Shown: positions 10,510 to 18,725 of the stretch, one piece after another | Numbering within the stretch: position 1 is the stretch's first letter | How the letters are laid out: the number at the start of each line of letters is the position of its first letter | Source of the DNA: Sphingobacterium sp. LZ7M1 | Lineage (GTDB): Bacteria > Bacteroidota > Bacteroidia > Sphingobacteriales > Sphingobacteriaceae | Length of the DNA stretch: 64,000 nucleotides | NCBI RefSeq assembly: GCF_024296865.1 | Contig: NZ_CP101134.1 | Span: 3,472,001 to 3,536,000, forward strand | Reading direction: 5' to 3' | Notes under the pieces: generated by a model | Databases searched by the model: none | The model's input: the letters and a program-made list of their open reading frames with translations, nothing else | Told to the model about the DNA's origin: nothing | Program-made: the position numbers and the translations under genes

Positions 10510-12636
10510 TTAATTCAATTCTATTAGAACATGGGTGCCAGGTTTTAATTTCTGACCAGCAACCAATGATTGATTTATTACTCTTCCTTTTCCCCTTACA
10601 GTGGTCTTGAATCCCGCATTCTCCATCGCGTAGATTGCATCTACCAATCCCATTCCTTTCACGTTCGGCACTACACCTTCCTTAAACTCTGCCACTGTAA
10701 ATGCGCCCGCCGAATGGTTCGCTGAATCCTTATCAGCAGCAACAATGGAATTCCAGTTCACGGCCTGCACGCCCAACATCTCATAGACCTTCGCCGTAGC
10801 ATCCTTAGAACCTTTCAAAGTATATGGAACTTTATTTCCAGCTACATTTACTTTTCTATTGTTAAATGTCTTGTGCAATGACAGGTCATTTGCAAAAACC
10901 ATATCAGCCAACTCTCTAAATACAGGACCTGCTACCGAACCACCATAGTATCCATTCCTAGGATTACGAATCACGACGATCATCGAATACTTTGGATTCT
11001 CCGCTGGGAAATAACCTGCAAATGATGATTGGTATCTTCTCGCTCCATATCCCCTTGCACCATCAGCCATCTGCGCTGTACCTGTTTTACCTGCAGATGA
11101 ATAAAGTGGGCTCTTCAATTTCTTACCGGTCCCTTCAACCATCACCCCTTCCATCATCTTCTGCATCTTACCGATCGCCTCTTTGGAAGCAATCTGCTTA
11201 TTGATCACCCTAGCTTCAAACTTCTTAACCGTTGAACCTAGGTGTTGAATTTCTTTTACGAACAATGGAGCCAACATCTTACCATCATTGGCAACTGCAT
11301 TGTACAAGGTCAATGTCTGCAATGGCGTTAATTTCAACTCATATCCATAGGCCATCTGTACCAATGACAGCTTGCTCCAAGACCTGCTGTCCGGCATTTT
11401 CACCCAAGGATTTGCCTCACCTGGAATTTGCAAGCCTAATGGCTTGGCCATTCCCCACTCGTGCAATTTGCCAGTGAATTTCTCTGGATTCTTGCCATAT
11501 GCATTCCCGATCGTCTTGGCAACCCCCACGTTGGAAGACTCTTCAAATGCCTCCTTGATGGTCACCTTTGATTTTTTCGGTGGGTGAGAATCTCTAATGG
11601 TATGGCCAGGAACTTTCCAGGTACCATTACCGATATCGATTACTGTATTGGTATCAACCTTATTATCATCCAATGCCACTAGGTAGGACGCAACCTTGAA
11701 AGTTGAACCAGGGTCAGCACCTTGCGCAATGGCATAATTAAATTTCTCTCTATATACCCCTTCACCATCTCTGGTAAAGTTGGCAATCGCACGTACCTCT
11801 CCAGTTTCCACCTCCATCAGGATCACACAACCGTTGTCTGCATTACTGATGATCAGCTGTTTTTCCAAGGCGCGTTGCGCCATGTCCTGCATATTCACAT
11901 CAATGGTGGCAATGATATCCGAACCATCGGTTGGAGCGACCTCCATCTCACGGTTTACCGGAATCCATACCCCACCGGCAATACGCTGCATCAACTGCAC
12001 CCCGCTCTTACCTTCGATATAATCTCCATATGCACCTTCCAATCCAACACGAACGGTATCGCCCTTGCTGTTTTTATAACCAATGGTACGGGCTGCCAAA
12101 TTCGTGAATGGCAGGATACGCTTGTTTTCTCTTACTGCTATCAAAGAACTGGAGAATCTTTCCTTCTCTTCCTTAAAGTTTCTCAACAAAGGAAAGGTCT
12201 TTAGGACCTTCAACTGTTGGTGTGATACATTACGCTTGATCAAAACGTAACGTTGTTTTTTAGCCCTTGCCTCTTTCAACTGAGTCAGGTACTGTCTGGC
12301 CGATTTATCCTTAAAATAGGCCGCTAGCTTACTGGCCAAAGAATCCACCCGAGCATTGAACACATTGTTGTGCTCGGATGGAATGGCCATCGCATCAAAC
12401 CGTATCTCATATTCCGGAACAGAAGTAGCCAGTAAACTTCCGTCATTGGAATAAATATTTCCTCTTGCCGCTTCGATTACGCGTTCGCGTATCGTCAAGC
12501 TATCTGCAATCTCACGCCACTTATCACCGTCCACATATTGCAAATGCAATAATTTCCCAAATACCATTAAAGCACCAAAAACCATCAGGCCAAACGCCAG
12601 GTACACCCTAATCAATATGGACTTCCTAATATTCAT
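10510..12636 (-). CDS. ftsI: Septal penicillin-binding protein FtsI (PBP3) with PASTA domain
   Basis: Class B penicillin-binding protein, the transpeptidase that cross-links septal peptidoglycan. The 708-residue product has an N-terminal membrane helix (residues 9-31), a PBP dimerisation domain (about 50-210) and a transpeptidase domain with STFK (Ser311), SSN (367-369) and KTG (517-519). The C-terminal 60 residues (VPNVKGMGLVDAIYAMENAG and on) form a PASTA domain, which is present in Bacteroidota FtsI but absent from the E. coli protein. The gene lies 16 bp after ftsL and 1 bp before murE. Confidence 0.97.
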   Translation of the reverse strand: MNIRKSILIRVYLAFGLMVFGALMVFGKLLHLQYVDGDKWREIADSLTIRERVIEAARGNIYSNDGSLLATSVPEYEIRFDAMAIPSEHNNVFNARVDSLASKLAAYFKDKSARQYLTQLKEARAKKQRYVLIKRNVSHQQLKVLKTFPLLRNFKEEKERFSSSLIAVRENKRILPFTNLAARTIGYKNSKGDTVRVGLEGAYGDYIEGKSGVQLMQRIAGGVWIPVNREMEVAPTDGSDIIATIDVNMQDMAQRALEKQLIISNADNGCVILMEVETGEVRAIANFTRDGEGVYREKFNYAIAQGADPGSTFKVASYLVALDDNKVDTNTVIDIGNGTWKVPGHTIRDSHPPKKSKVTIKEAFEESSNVGVAKTIGNAYGKNPEKFTGKLHEWGMAKPLGLQIPGEANPWVKMPDSRSWSKLSLVQMAYGYELKLTPLQTLTLYNAVANDGKMLAPLFVKEIQHLGSTVKKFEARVINKQIASKEAIGKMQKMMEGVMVEGTGKKLKSPLYSSAGKTGTAQMADGARGYGARRYQSSFAGYFPAENPKYSMIVVIRNPRNGYYGGSVAGPVFRELADMVFANDLSLHKTFNNRKVNVAGNKVPYTLKGSKDATAKVYEMLGVQAVNWNSIVAADKDSANHSAGAFTVAEFKEGVVPNVKGMGLVDAIYAMENAGFKTTVRGKGRVINQSLVAGQKLKPGTHVLIELN

Positions 12637-12652
12637 GTTTTGGTCTTAATCT

Positions 12653-13063
12653 TTATTTTACTTCCCTTACTATTTCCAACTTGATTGGCGGTTCCGTTCT
12701 TTCTTTCAAGCCCAAGGTATCCGCACGTTTTGCAATCTCTGTCTGCGTGGTCAATTTCATCAACTCGGCATTCAACGATTTATAGTCCCAACCTAACTCC
12801 TTCACTTCCCTGCCCAACTTATCGATCCTTCTAACCGTATTCTCTGCCAAGTGACGGTTTGAGATATACAGCAAACCTAATAAGGCAAGAAATGCCACGA
12901 AAGGCAGATTCTTGGCAACTAGGTATGTAGAAAGCTTTTTCTGAGAAAAGAAGGTCTTCAGGAAGTCTTGGGTTTCCTCAACCTTTTCCTCCAGTGCATC
13001 AGACATCTCCTCTTGCACTTCCTCACTCAGTTCATTTTGCTTTATAGTATTTCTCTTTGCCAT
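12653..13063 (-). CDS. ftsL: FtsL-like division protein
   Basis: Small bitopic protein of 136 residues: a charged cytoplasmic N-terminus (about 1-50, rich in Glu), one membrane helix (LPFVAFLALLGLLYISNRHLA, about 53-73) and a periplasmic heptad-patterned helix (IDKLGREVKELGWDYKSLNAELMKL). This is the layout of FtsL/FtsB proteins that form a coiled coil with FtsQ and activate FtsWI. The family is very divergent; the position between rsmH and ftsI makes the call secure. In Bacteroidota it is often labelled FtsL-related (DUF/FtsL-like). Confidence 0.9.
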   Translation of the reverse strand: MAKRNTIKQNELSEEVQEEMSDALEEKVEETQDFLKTFFSQKKLSTYLVAKNLPFVAFLALLGLLYISNRHLAENTVRRIDKLGREVKELGWDYKSLNAELMKLTTQTEIAKRADTLGLKERTEPPIKLEIVREVK

Positions 13064-13075
13064 ATACCTTCGCTA

Positions 13076-13987
13076 CTATATTTTTTCCGCAATCCTCAAC
13101 TTCGCACTGCGTGCTCTATTGTTCTGTTTTACTTCATCTTCCGAAGCAACGATCGCTTTTCGACTGATCACTTTAAATGGCTTGATCTCATTCCCAAAGA
13201 AATCCTTCTCCACTTCGCCCTTAAACTTCCCTTTGGCCATGAAATTCTTTACCAACCTGTCTTCCAATGAATGGTATGACATGACTACCAAACGACCTTC
13301 CGGTTTTAAGACCAATGAGGTCTGCTCCAAAAATTCCTGCAAGGCTTCCAGCTCTTTGTTCACCTCAATGCGCAGGGCTTGAAAAACCTGAGCATGATAT
13401 TTATGCTCTTTGCCTTTAGGAACCAATTTCTGGATCACCTGCTTCAACTCGGCCACCGTCTGGATCGGATTGCTCAATCGGCTCGTCACAATGGTTTTGG
13501 CCAAGGATTTCGCATTCTGGATCTCACCGTACATCCCAAAAATCCTGTGCAATTCCTCTTCAGGATAGGTATTCAGTACTTTACGGGCATCCAAATCAGC
13601 TACTTGATCCATTCGCATATCCAGATCCGCATCAAAACGGATGGAAAAGCCACGGTCTGCAGCATCAAATTGATGCGATGAAACACCAAGGTCAGCTAAA
13701 ATCCCATCCACTTGTTTCACCCCTTCCAGGCGCAAATAATTTTTTAAGAACTTGAAATTTTGATGGATCAATGTAAATCGATCATCAGGAAGTGTGTTTT
13801 TAATCGCATCTGGATCTTGATCAAAAGCGATCAATCTGCCATTTGGCCCCAAATGCTTTAGGATTTCCTTCGAGTGTCCACCACCCCCAAATGTCACGTC
13901 TACATAAATCCCGTTTGGCTTTATCGCTAGTGCGTCGATACATTCCTGCAACATCACAGGAACATGATATCCAATTTCATTATTCAT
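13076..13987 (-). CDS. rsmH: 16S rRNA m4C1402 methyltransferase RsmH (MraW)
   Basis: SAM-dependent N4-methyltransferase acting on C1402 of 16S rRNA. Motifs seen: HVPVMLQECIDAL at the N-terminus, the SAM-binding VDVTFGGGGHSKEIL, ADLGVSSHQFD, LRIEVNKEL and VVMSYHSLEDRLVK. The start chosen is the ATG at 13987 (MNNEIGYHVPVM), 8 bp inside the end of mraZ; an ATG two codons upstream at 13993 is equally possible, and a longer reading frame to 14014 is unlikely because the extra residues match nothing in the family. It is translationally coupled to mraZ. Confidence 0.96.
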   Translation of the reverse strand: MNNEIGYHVPVMLQECIDALAIKPNGIYVDVTFGGGGHSKEILKHLGPNGRLIAFDQDPDAIKNTLPDDRFTLIHQNFKFLKNYLRLEGVKQVDGILADLGVSSHQFDAADRGFSIRFDADLDMRMDQVADLDARKVLNTYPEEELHRIFGMYGEIQNAKSLAKTIVTSRLSNPIQTVAELKQVIQKLVPKGKEHKYHAQVFQALRIEVNKELEALQEFLEQTSLVLKPEGRLVVMSYHSLEDRLVKNFMAKGKFKGEVEKDFFGNEIKPFKVISRKAIVASEDEVKQNNRARSAKLRIAEKI

Positions 13988-14453
13988 TGTCATCTCCTGC
14001 AAAGTTAAATCCACCCATTACCTCCTCAGCCAATGCAGAAAAATCCTCGTCAGTACTACTGTCCATCATTTTTTCGTATTCGTCTTTCGCCCAAACCTCA
14101 ATCTTATCAAACTGACATTGCAAGAAAACCTCACCTTTGATATTGGCATATTCCAGCAATGATTTTGGCAAAAGAACCCTACCTGCAGAATCCAAAGAAA
14201 GCTCCGTAGCACCACGCATAAACTGACGGATAAAGTTCCTGGTCTTCTCGTTATACTGGTTCAATTTCGAAAGCTGGTGCATCTTCTTGCTCCATTCTTC
14301 TTTGGTATAGATCACTAAATTCTTCTCAAAACCGCGATTCATAACAAGCCCCTCACGCTCTACATCAGGCAGTTGCCTTTTGAGCGCAGCAGGGACCACC
14401 ATTCTTCCTTTGGTGTCTAGCTTGCATTCGAATTCTCCGATTAATTGAATCAT
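13980..14453 (-). CDS. mraZ: Transcriptional regulator MraZ
   Basis: Product of 157 residues with two AbrB/SpoVT-like swapped-hairpin domains: the first with GEFECKLDTKGRMVVPAALK, the second with GATELSLDSAGRVLLPKSLL. The paired DxxGR motifs (DTKGR and DSAGR) are diagnostic. MraZ binds GTGGG-type repeats in front of its own gene and controls the dcw operon; three such repeats are found 46 bp upstream of the start codon (separate entry). The C-terminal tail is acidic. Confidence 0.97.
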   Translation of the reverse strand: MIQLIGEFECKLDTKGRMVVPAALKRQLPDVEREGLVMNRGFEKNLVIYTKEEWSKKMHQLSKLNQYNEKTRNFIRQFMRGATELSLDSAGRVLLPKSLLEYANIKGEVFLQCQFDKIEVWAKDEYEKMMDSSTDEDFSALAEEVMGGFNFAGDDNE

Positions 14454-14499
14454 TTCCTATAATTCTACTCTAATTTTAATGTAAAAGTATACACTTTCT

Positions 14500-14524
14500 C
14501 CCACAATCTCCCACAATGCCCCAC
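14500..14524 (-). promoter_or_regulatory. MraZ operator: three GTGGG repeats at 10-bp spacing
   Basis: On the minus strand the sequence GTGGG occurs at 14524-14520, 14514-14510 and 14504-14500, exactly 10 bp apart, upstream of mraZ. This is the known arrangement of MraZ boxes (TGGG repeats with short spacers) described in other bacteria. A TATACTTTT element immediately downstream on the same strand could be the -7 region of the promoter, so MraZ binding would overlap or abut the RNA polymerase site. Confidence 0.85.
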
Positions 14525-14698
14525 AAAAAAGTTTTCCACATAGCCTATCAACTACAAAAAAGCCCTTTATTGCACTTTAAAAGCATAATAACATTGAAAT
14601 ACAATAAATTAAGAATTGTAAAAATCACCCCCATAACGGTAATATTTAGCCCCAATTCTCTTGTTTTTAAGGAATTGTAGACTCAAAAAACAGCAAAA

Positions 14699-14753
14699 GT
14701 GGGGCGAAGTGGAGCAACTGGAACCAAATGACATGTCGAGTGGGGGAAAGTGG
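14699..14753 (+). promoter_or_regulatory. Second, opposite-facing set of GTGG repeats
   Basis: On the plus strand GTGG-type pentamers occur at 14699, 14709, 14719 (degenerate, CTGGA), 14740 and 14750, again in 10-bp register. The set lies between the mraZ operator and the aspS promoter. It resembles a second MraZ binding site in inverted orientation; this is inference from spacing and sequence only. The remainder of the mraZ-aspS gap (14541-14698) is AT-rich and holds no credible gene. Confidence 0.45.
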
Positions 14754-14856
14754 TAGAATCGGCTGTTTTTTGACCTGGATTTCATAGGGCTTTTGCTCAA
14801 GCCCTACCCTCCTTCTGGTTATTACTTAAATATTCTTTATTCTCGCATAAATGCGA

Positions 14857-14864
14857 TAATTTTG
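14857..14864 (+). promoter_or_regulatory. aspS promoter -7 element (TAnnTTTG)
   Basis: TAATTTTG, a perfect match to the Bacteroidota -7 consensus TAnnTTTG, 25 bp before the aspS ATG. The following bases GTGGCTCAATAAAAT are identical to those after the tRNA-Leu promoter at 61694-61701. Confidence 0.7.
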
Positions 14865-14888
14865 TGGCTCAATAAAATTGAGATAATC

Positions 14889-16643
14889 ATGCACAGAACA
14901 CATACTTGTGGCGAATTAAGAATTGAAGACCTAGGAAAAACCGTAACCCTGAGCGGATGGGTACAAAAATCACGCGATTTAGGTGGAATGACTTTTATTG
15001 ATGTTCGTGATAGATATGGTATTACTCAGCTAACTTTCAATACCGAAGACAATGAATCACTTCGTAGCCAAGCCCGCGAATTGGGAAGAGAGTATGTTAT
15101 TAAAGTTACAGGTACCGTTATTGAACGTTCCAGCAAGAACCCTAAAATCCCTACCGGAGATATTGAAATCAAAGTCAGCAACCTTGAGGTACTGAACGAA
15201 TCAAAATTACCTCCTTTTACTATAGAAGATGAAACAGACGGCGGTGAAGACCTCCGTATGAAATTCCGTTACCTGGATATCCGTAGAAATCCCGTAAAGA
15301 ACAGCCTATTGTTCCGTCATAAGGTAACCCAAGAGGTAAGAAACTATTTATCTGCCCTAGATTTCTGCGAGATCGAAACACCTTATTTAATAAAGTCCAC
15401 ACCTGAAGGTGCCCGTGACTTTATCGTTCCATCCCGCATGAACCCTGGTCAGTTTTACGCACTTCCCCAATCTCCACAGACCTTTAAACAACTGTTGATG
15501 GTGGGTGGAATGGATAAATATTTCCAAATCGTGAAATGTTTCCGTGACGAGGATTTACGTGCTGATAGACAACCTGAGTTTACACAGATCGACTGTGAAA
15601 TGTCTTTCGTAGAACAAGAAGATATCTTGAACGTATTCGAAGGTATGACGCGTCACCTATTAAAGACCATCCATGGAATCGAATTGGATCAATTCCCAAG
15701 AATGACTTTTGACGAAGCGATGCGCACCTATGGCAACGACAAACCAGATATCCGTTTCGGAATGAAGTTTGGCGAACTGAATACCGTAGCTCAACATAAG
15801 GACTTCGCGATCTTCAACAATGCCGAATTGGTTGTTGGTATCGCAGTTCCAGGCGCTGCTTCCTACACTAGAAAACAGATCGATGAGCTAGTTGATTGGG
15901 TTAAACGCCCCCAAGTAGGCGCTTCTGGAATGGTCTATGTAAAATGTGAAGCTGATGGAACCTATAAATCATCAGTAGATAAATTCTACGACCAGGCTGA
16001 CCTAGCTAAATGGGCCGAGGTAACCGGCGCTCAAACTGGCGACCTGATCTTAATCCTTTCTGGACCTGCAAATAAAACAAGAGCGCAATTAAGCGCCCTG
16101 CGTATGGAATTAGGAAATCGCATGGGCTTACGTAAGCCGAACGAATTTGCTCCACTATGGGTAGTAGACTTCCCATTATTGGAATGGGATGAAGAAACGG
16201 AAAGATTCCACGCTATGCACCACCCATTTACATCTCCGAAAATCGAGGATATGCCTTTATTGGATACTGACCCAGGAAAGGTTCGTGCCAATGCATATGA
16301 CTTGGTGTTGAACGGAAATGAAATCGGCGGTGGCTCTATCCGTATCCACGACAAGGATATGCAAGCCTTGATGTTCAAGCACCTAGGCTTTACTCCTGAA
16401 CAGGCACAAGCGCAGTTTGGCTTCTTAATGAATGCTTTCCAATATGGAGCTCCTCCACATGGTGGTTTAGCATTCGGCCTTGACCGCTTGACCGCAATCT
16501 TAGGAGGTCAGGAAACCATCCGTGACTTTATCGCATTCCCGAAAAACAATTCCGGACGCGATGTTATGATCGATGCTCCTGCTGAAATTGCCAAAGAACA
16601 ATTGGACGAACTAAGCATCAGCTTAATCGAACCGAAAAAATAA
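14889..16643 (+). CDS. aspS: Aspartate--tRNA ligase
   Basis: Class II aminoacyl-tRNA synthetase charging tRNA-Asp. The 584-residue product begins [20 protein letters not shown] with an OB-fold anticodon-binding domain (about 1-105), then the class II core with motif 2 ([21 protein letters not shown]) and motif 3 ([13 protein letters not shown]), and a GAD insert domain between them (about 285-420). The reading frame is open further upstream to 14793, but that would place the start before the -7 promoter element, so the ATG at 14889 is used. A strong intrinsic terminator follows. Confidence 0.98.
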   Translation: MHRTHTCGELRIEDLGKTVTLSGWVQKSRDLGGMTFIDVRDRYGITQLTFNTEDNESLRSQARELGREYVIKVTGTVIERSSKNPKIPTGDIEIKVSNLEVLNESKLPPFTIEDETDGGEDLRMKFRYLDIRRNPVKNSLLFRHKVTQEVRNYLSALDFCEIETPYLIKSTPEGARDFIVPSRMNPGQFYALPQSPQTFKQLLMVGGMDKYFQIVKCFRDEDLRADRQPEFTQIDCEMSFVEQEDILNVFEGMTRHLLKTIHGIELDQFPRMTFDEAMRTYGNDKPDIRFGMKFGELNTVAQHKDFAIFNNAELVVGIAVPGAASYTRKQIDELVDWVKRPQVGASGMVYVKCEADGTYKSSVDKFYDQADLAKWAEVTGAQTGDLILILSGPANKTRAQLSALRMELGNRMGLRKPNEFAPLWVVDFPLLEWDEETERFHAMHHPFTSPKIEDMPLLDTDPGKVRANAYDLVLNGNEIGGGSIRIHDKDMQALMFKHLGFTPEQAQAQFGFLMNAFQYGAPPHGGLAFGLDRLTAILGGQETIRDFIAFPKNNSGRDVMIDAPAEIAKEQLDELSISLIEPKK

Positions 16644-16658
16644 AAAACACAAAAGCAA

Positions 16659-16695
16659 AAATAGCGGTCAACGAAAATTGACCGCTATTTTTTTG
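16659..16695 (+). terminator. Intrinsic terminator after aspS
   Basis: Stem ATAGCGGTCAA / TTGACCGCTAT (16661-16671 and 16678-16688) with a 6-base loop and a following run of T. It lies 17 bp after the aspS stop codon. Confidence 0.9.
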
Positions 16696-16827
16696 TTCAT
16701 AGCTCAAATTTTGAACAGCGCTTTAGTTATAAACATTTTACTGCCTTTAGCAGATATTTTTTTATCTTTAAAATTGGTTGATTATCACGCTCAACCTTTA
16801 TTTTTGCATGAGCAACAGAACATCCCT

Positions 16828-18213
16828 ATGGCACAGACAGTAGCTGAGAAATTCCTGAAAGATAGTGCTTCAAAATCCTTCGATTTACAGCATAGACAGA
16901 TTATCAATAATAACATTGATAAGTATGAGCATGCTTTTGAAAAAGGGAAAAGTAAGTTCCTAGACCTCGAAAATTCCAAGATCAAGGCAAACCTGATCAA
17001 ATGGAAGGTAATAGAGAATCTGGATCGCTATCTCCTGGATTTTGAATCCAATTTTACAGCGCATGGCGGCAAGGTCATTTGGGCAAACGATGCTGAAGAA
17101 GCTCGGGAGGAAATCTGGAAGATCATGGAACAGCACCAAGCCAAATCGGTAGTAAAATCCAAATCCATGGCCACCGAGGAAATTGAGCTCAACCATTTCC
17201 TGGAAAAGAAAAACATTGAGACCATTGAAAGTGACTTGGGTGAATTTATCATTCAACTGCTTGGTCAAAAACCGTATCACTTCGTCACTCCTGCCATGCA
17301 CCTCAGCTTGGAGGAGATTGCGAAACTATTCCATGAAAAGTTTGATACCCCATTGGAAGCTACAGCTGAAGAGCTCACGATGAAAGCCAGGGAAATATTG
17401 CGAGAGAAATATACCCAAGCCGATATCGGAATCACAGGAGCAAACTTCCTATTGGCAGATACCGGTGCCATCGCCATTACCGAAAATGAAGGAAATGCCC
17501 GATTGACTACCACCTTCCCTAAAGTGCATATCGCCGTTGTAGGGATCGAAAAAATATTGCCGAGCATAAACGACCTAGACCTTTTCTGGCCTTTATTGGC
17601 CACCCATGGAACTGGTCAAAATCTAACGGTATACAATACCGTCTTATCTGGCCCAAGGAAAAACACGGAATACGATGGCCCTGAGGAGATGTATGTCATC
17701 CTCTTGGACAATGGCCGTACCAATGTACTTGAACAGAAAGAGCAACGCCAAGGATTGTACTGTATCCGTTGTGGCGCTTGCCTCAATGTATGCCCAATCT
17801 ATCAAAATATTGGTGGCCATACTTATGAAACAACCTATCAAGGTCCTATTGGCTCCCTGATCTCACCTCACTTGAATGGCATGAAAGAATTCAAGCATCT
17901 CAGCTATGCTTCTTCCTTATGCGGAAAATGTACAGAGGTCTGTCCGGTAGGCATCGATATTCAAAAGATGCTTTTGGTAAACAGAAGGGATGCTGTTCAA
18001 CAAGACCTGGTTTCTTCAGTAGAGAAGAAAGGCTGGAGCATGTTCACTTGGGCAATCCAAAAAAGAAAACTCCTTGATTTCTTCGGAGGAAAGACCAAAA
18101 ACTTCTTTGTCCGAAACTTCTTCAAGAAAGCTTGGGGTAACCAACGCGAACTTCCAAAAATTGCCGATAAATCTTTTTCCCAGCAATGGAAAGAAAAACA
18201 GAAAGATAAGTAG
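16828..18213 (+). CDS. lutB: LutB-like iron-sulfur protein (lactate utilisation type)
   Basis: The 461-residue product matches the LutB/YkgF family: an N-terminal LUD domain (about 60-300, with GITGANFLLADTGAIAITEN and NEGNARLTT) followed by a ferredoxin-like region with two cysteine clusters, CIRCGACLNVCP (Cys312, 315, 318, 322) and CGKCTEVCP (Cys365, 368, 372), expected to hold two 4Fe-4S clusters. In other bacteria LutABC oxidises L-lactate; here lutA and lutC are not adjacent. The start at 16828 (MAQTVAEKFLKDS) is preferred over an upstream in-frame ATG at 16678, which lies inside the aspS terminator. The C-terminal 80 residues are basic and less conserved. Confidence 0.9.
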   Translation: MAQTVAEKFLKDSASKSFDLQHRQIINNNIDKYEHAFEKGKSKFLDLENSKIKANLIKWKVIENLDRYLLDFESNFTAHGGKVIWANDAEEAREEIWKIMEQHQAKSVVKSKSMATEEIELNHFLEKKNIETIESDLGEFIIQLLGQKPYHFVTPAMHLSLEEIAKLFHEKFDTPLEATAEELTMKAREILREKYTQADIGITGANFLLADTGAIAITENEGNARLTTTFPKVHIAVVGIEKILPSINDLDLFWPLLATHGTGQNLTVYNTVLSGPRKNTEYDGPEEMYVILLDNGRTNVLEQKEQRQGLYCIRCGACLNVCPIYQNIGGHTYETTYQGPIGSLISPHLNGMKEFKHLSYASSLCGKCTEVCPVGIDIQKMLLVNRRDAVQQDLVSSVEKKGWSMFTWAIQKRKLLDFFGGKTKNFFVRNFFKKAWGNQRELPKIADKSFSQQWKEKQKDK

Positions 18214-18241
18214 ATAAATCTTATTGAACAGGTCCGTTTTT

Positions 18242-18345
18242 TGAACCAGGATGTTCGGGATTCGAGGATGGACCAAGATCTGGGAATGAACCAGGATTCA
18301 ACAGATTCGAGGATAGACCAAGAACGGAGAATGAACTAGGATGTG
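18242..18345. repeat. 45-bp tandem repeat (about 2.3 units)
   Basis: The landmarks TGAACCAGG (18242, 18287, 18332 with one change) and GATTCGAGGAT (18259, 18304) recur at exactly 45 bp. The same unit with the same period occurs at 63349-63438. The surrounding gap (18214-18725) has no credible gene; it also holds an 85-bp dispersed repeat and the terminator of the vWA gene. Confidence 0.8.
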
Positions 18346-18398
18346 GCTCGACTCTGCTCCTTTAGCTTTCTATGAATACAACTCCAGCGCATTTCCAA

Positions 18399-18483
18399 TT
18401 CTGAACGGTCAGTAAAGAATCCGTTCGGTTCTCCTCCATCAGGCCCTGTCATTCTGCACCGAAAGGTGCAGGAACTGTACGCC
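18399..18483. repeat. 85-bp dispersed intergenic repeat with hairpin, copy 1
   Basis: Begins TTCTGAACGGTCAGTAAAGA and ends AGGAACTGTACGCC. It contains the stem CTGCACC-GAAA-GGTGCAG (18454-18471). A second copy of almost the same length lies at 63897-63980, in which the stem sequence differs but pairing is kept. The opening resembles the GTCATTCTGA..GAAGAATC repeat that is widespread between genes in Bacteroidota. Confidence 0.8.
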
Positions 18484-18653
18484 AAAAAACTCATTGCTTG
18501 AATGGTTTCGATAATCTTTTTGCCTCAGATTAACTTGAAAAAGTAACAAAGAAAATTATTGTCAACTCGACTTCGTACTTGAGGATCCTTTAGGTTCCTA
18601 TAGTCGATGATATTTACGCCCTTTGGTAAATTTCATCTTCCAGACTTTTTTTT

Positions 18654-18690
18654 AATAGAAAAAAAGGTTCACTTTCGCGAACCTTTAAAA
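18654..18690 (-). terminator. Intrinsic terminator of the vWA gene
   Basis: On the minus strand AAAGGTTC, an 8-base loop and GAACCTTT (18686-18663) followed by a T-run (A-run at 18656-18662 on the plus strand). It lies about 40 bp beyond the stop codon. Confidence 0.8.
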
Positions 18691-18725
18691 ATAAAAACAT
18701 TAAAAACCTATTTATCTCCTCACTT

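Noticed and set aside
14609..14800. 63-codon frame between mraZ and aspS
   Set aside because: Composition is Ser/Cys/Phe-rich and comes from the repeat-like GTGG array; no start context or homologue pattern.
16678..16827. 50-residue N-terminal extension of the lutB-like gene
   Set aside because: The extension starts inside the aspS terminator stem and does not belong to the LutB family; MAQTVAEKF at 16828 fits.
18242..18345. 45-bp repeats as a CRISPR array
   Set aside because: The whole period is conserved, with no unique spacers, only about two units, and no cas genes nearby.
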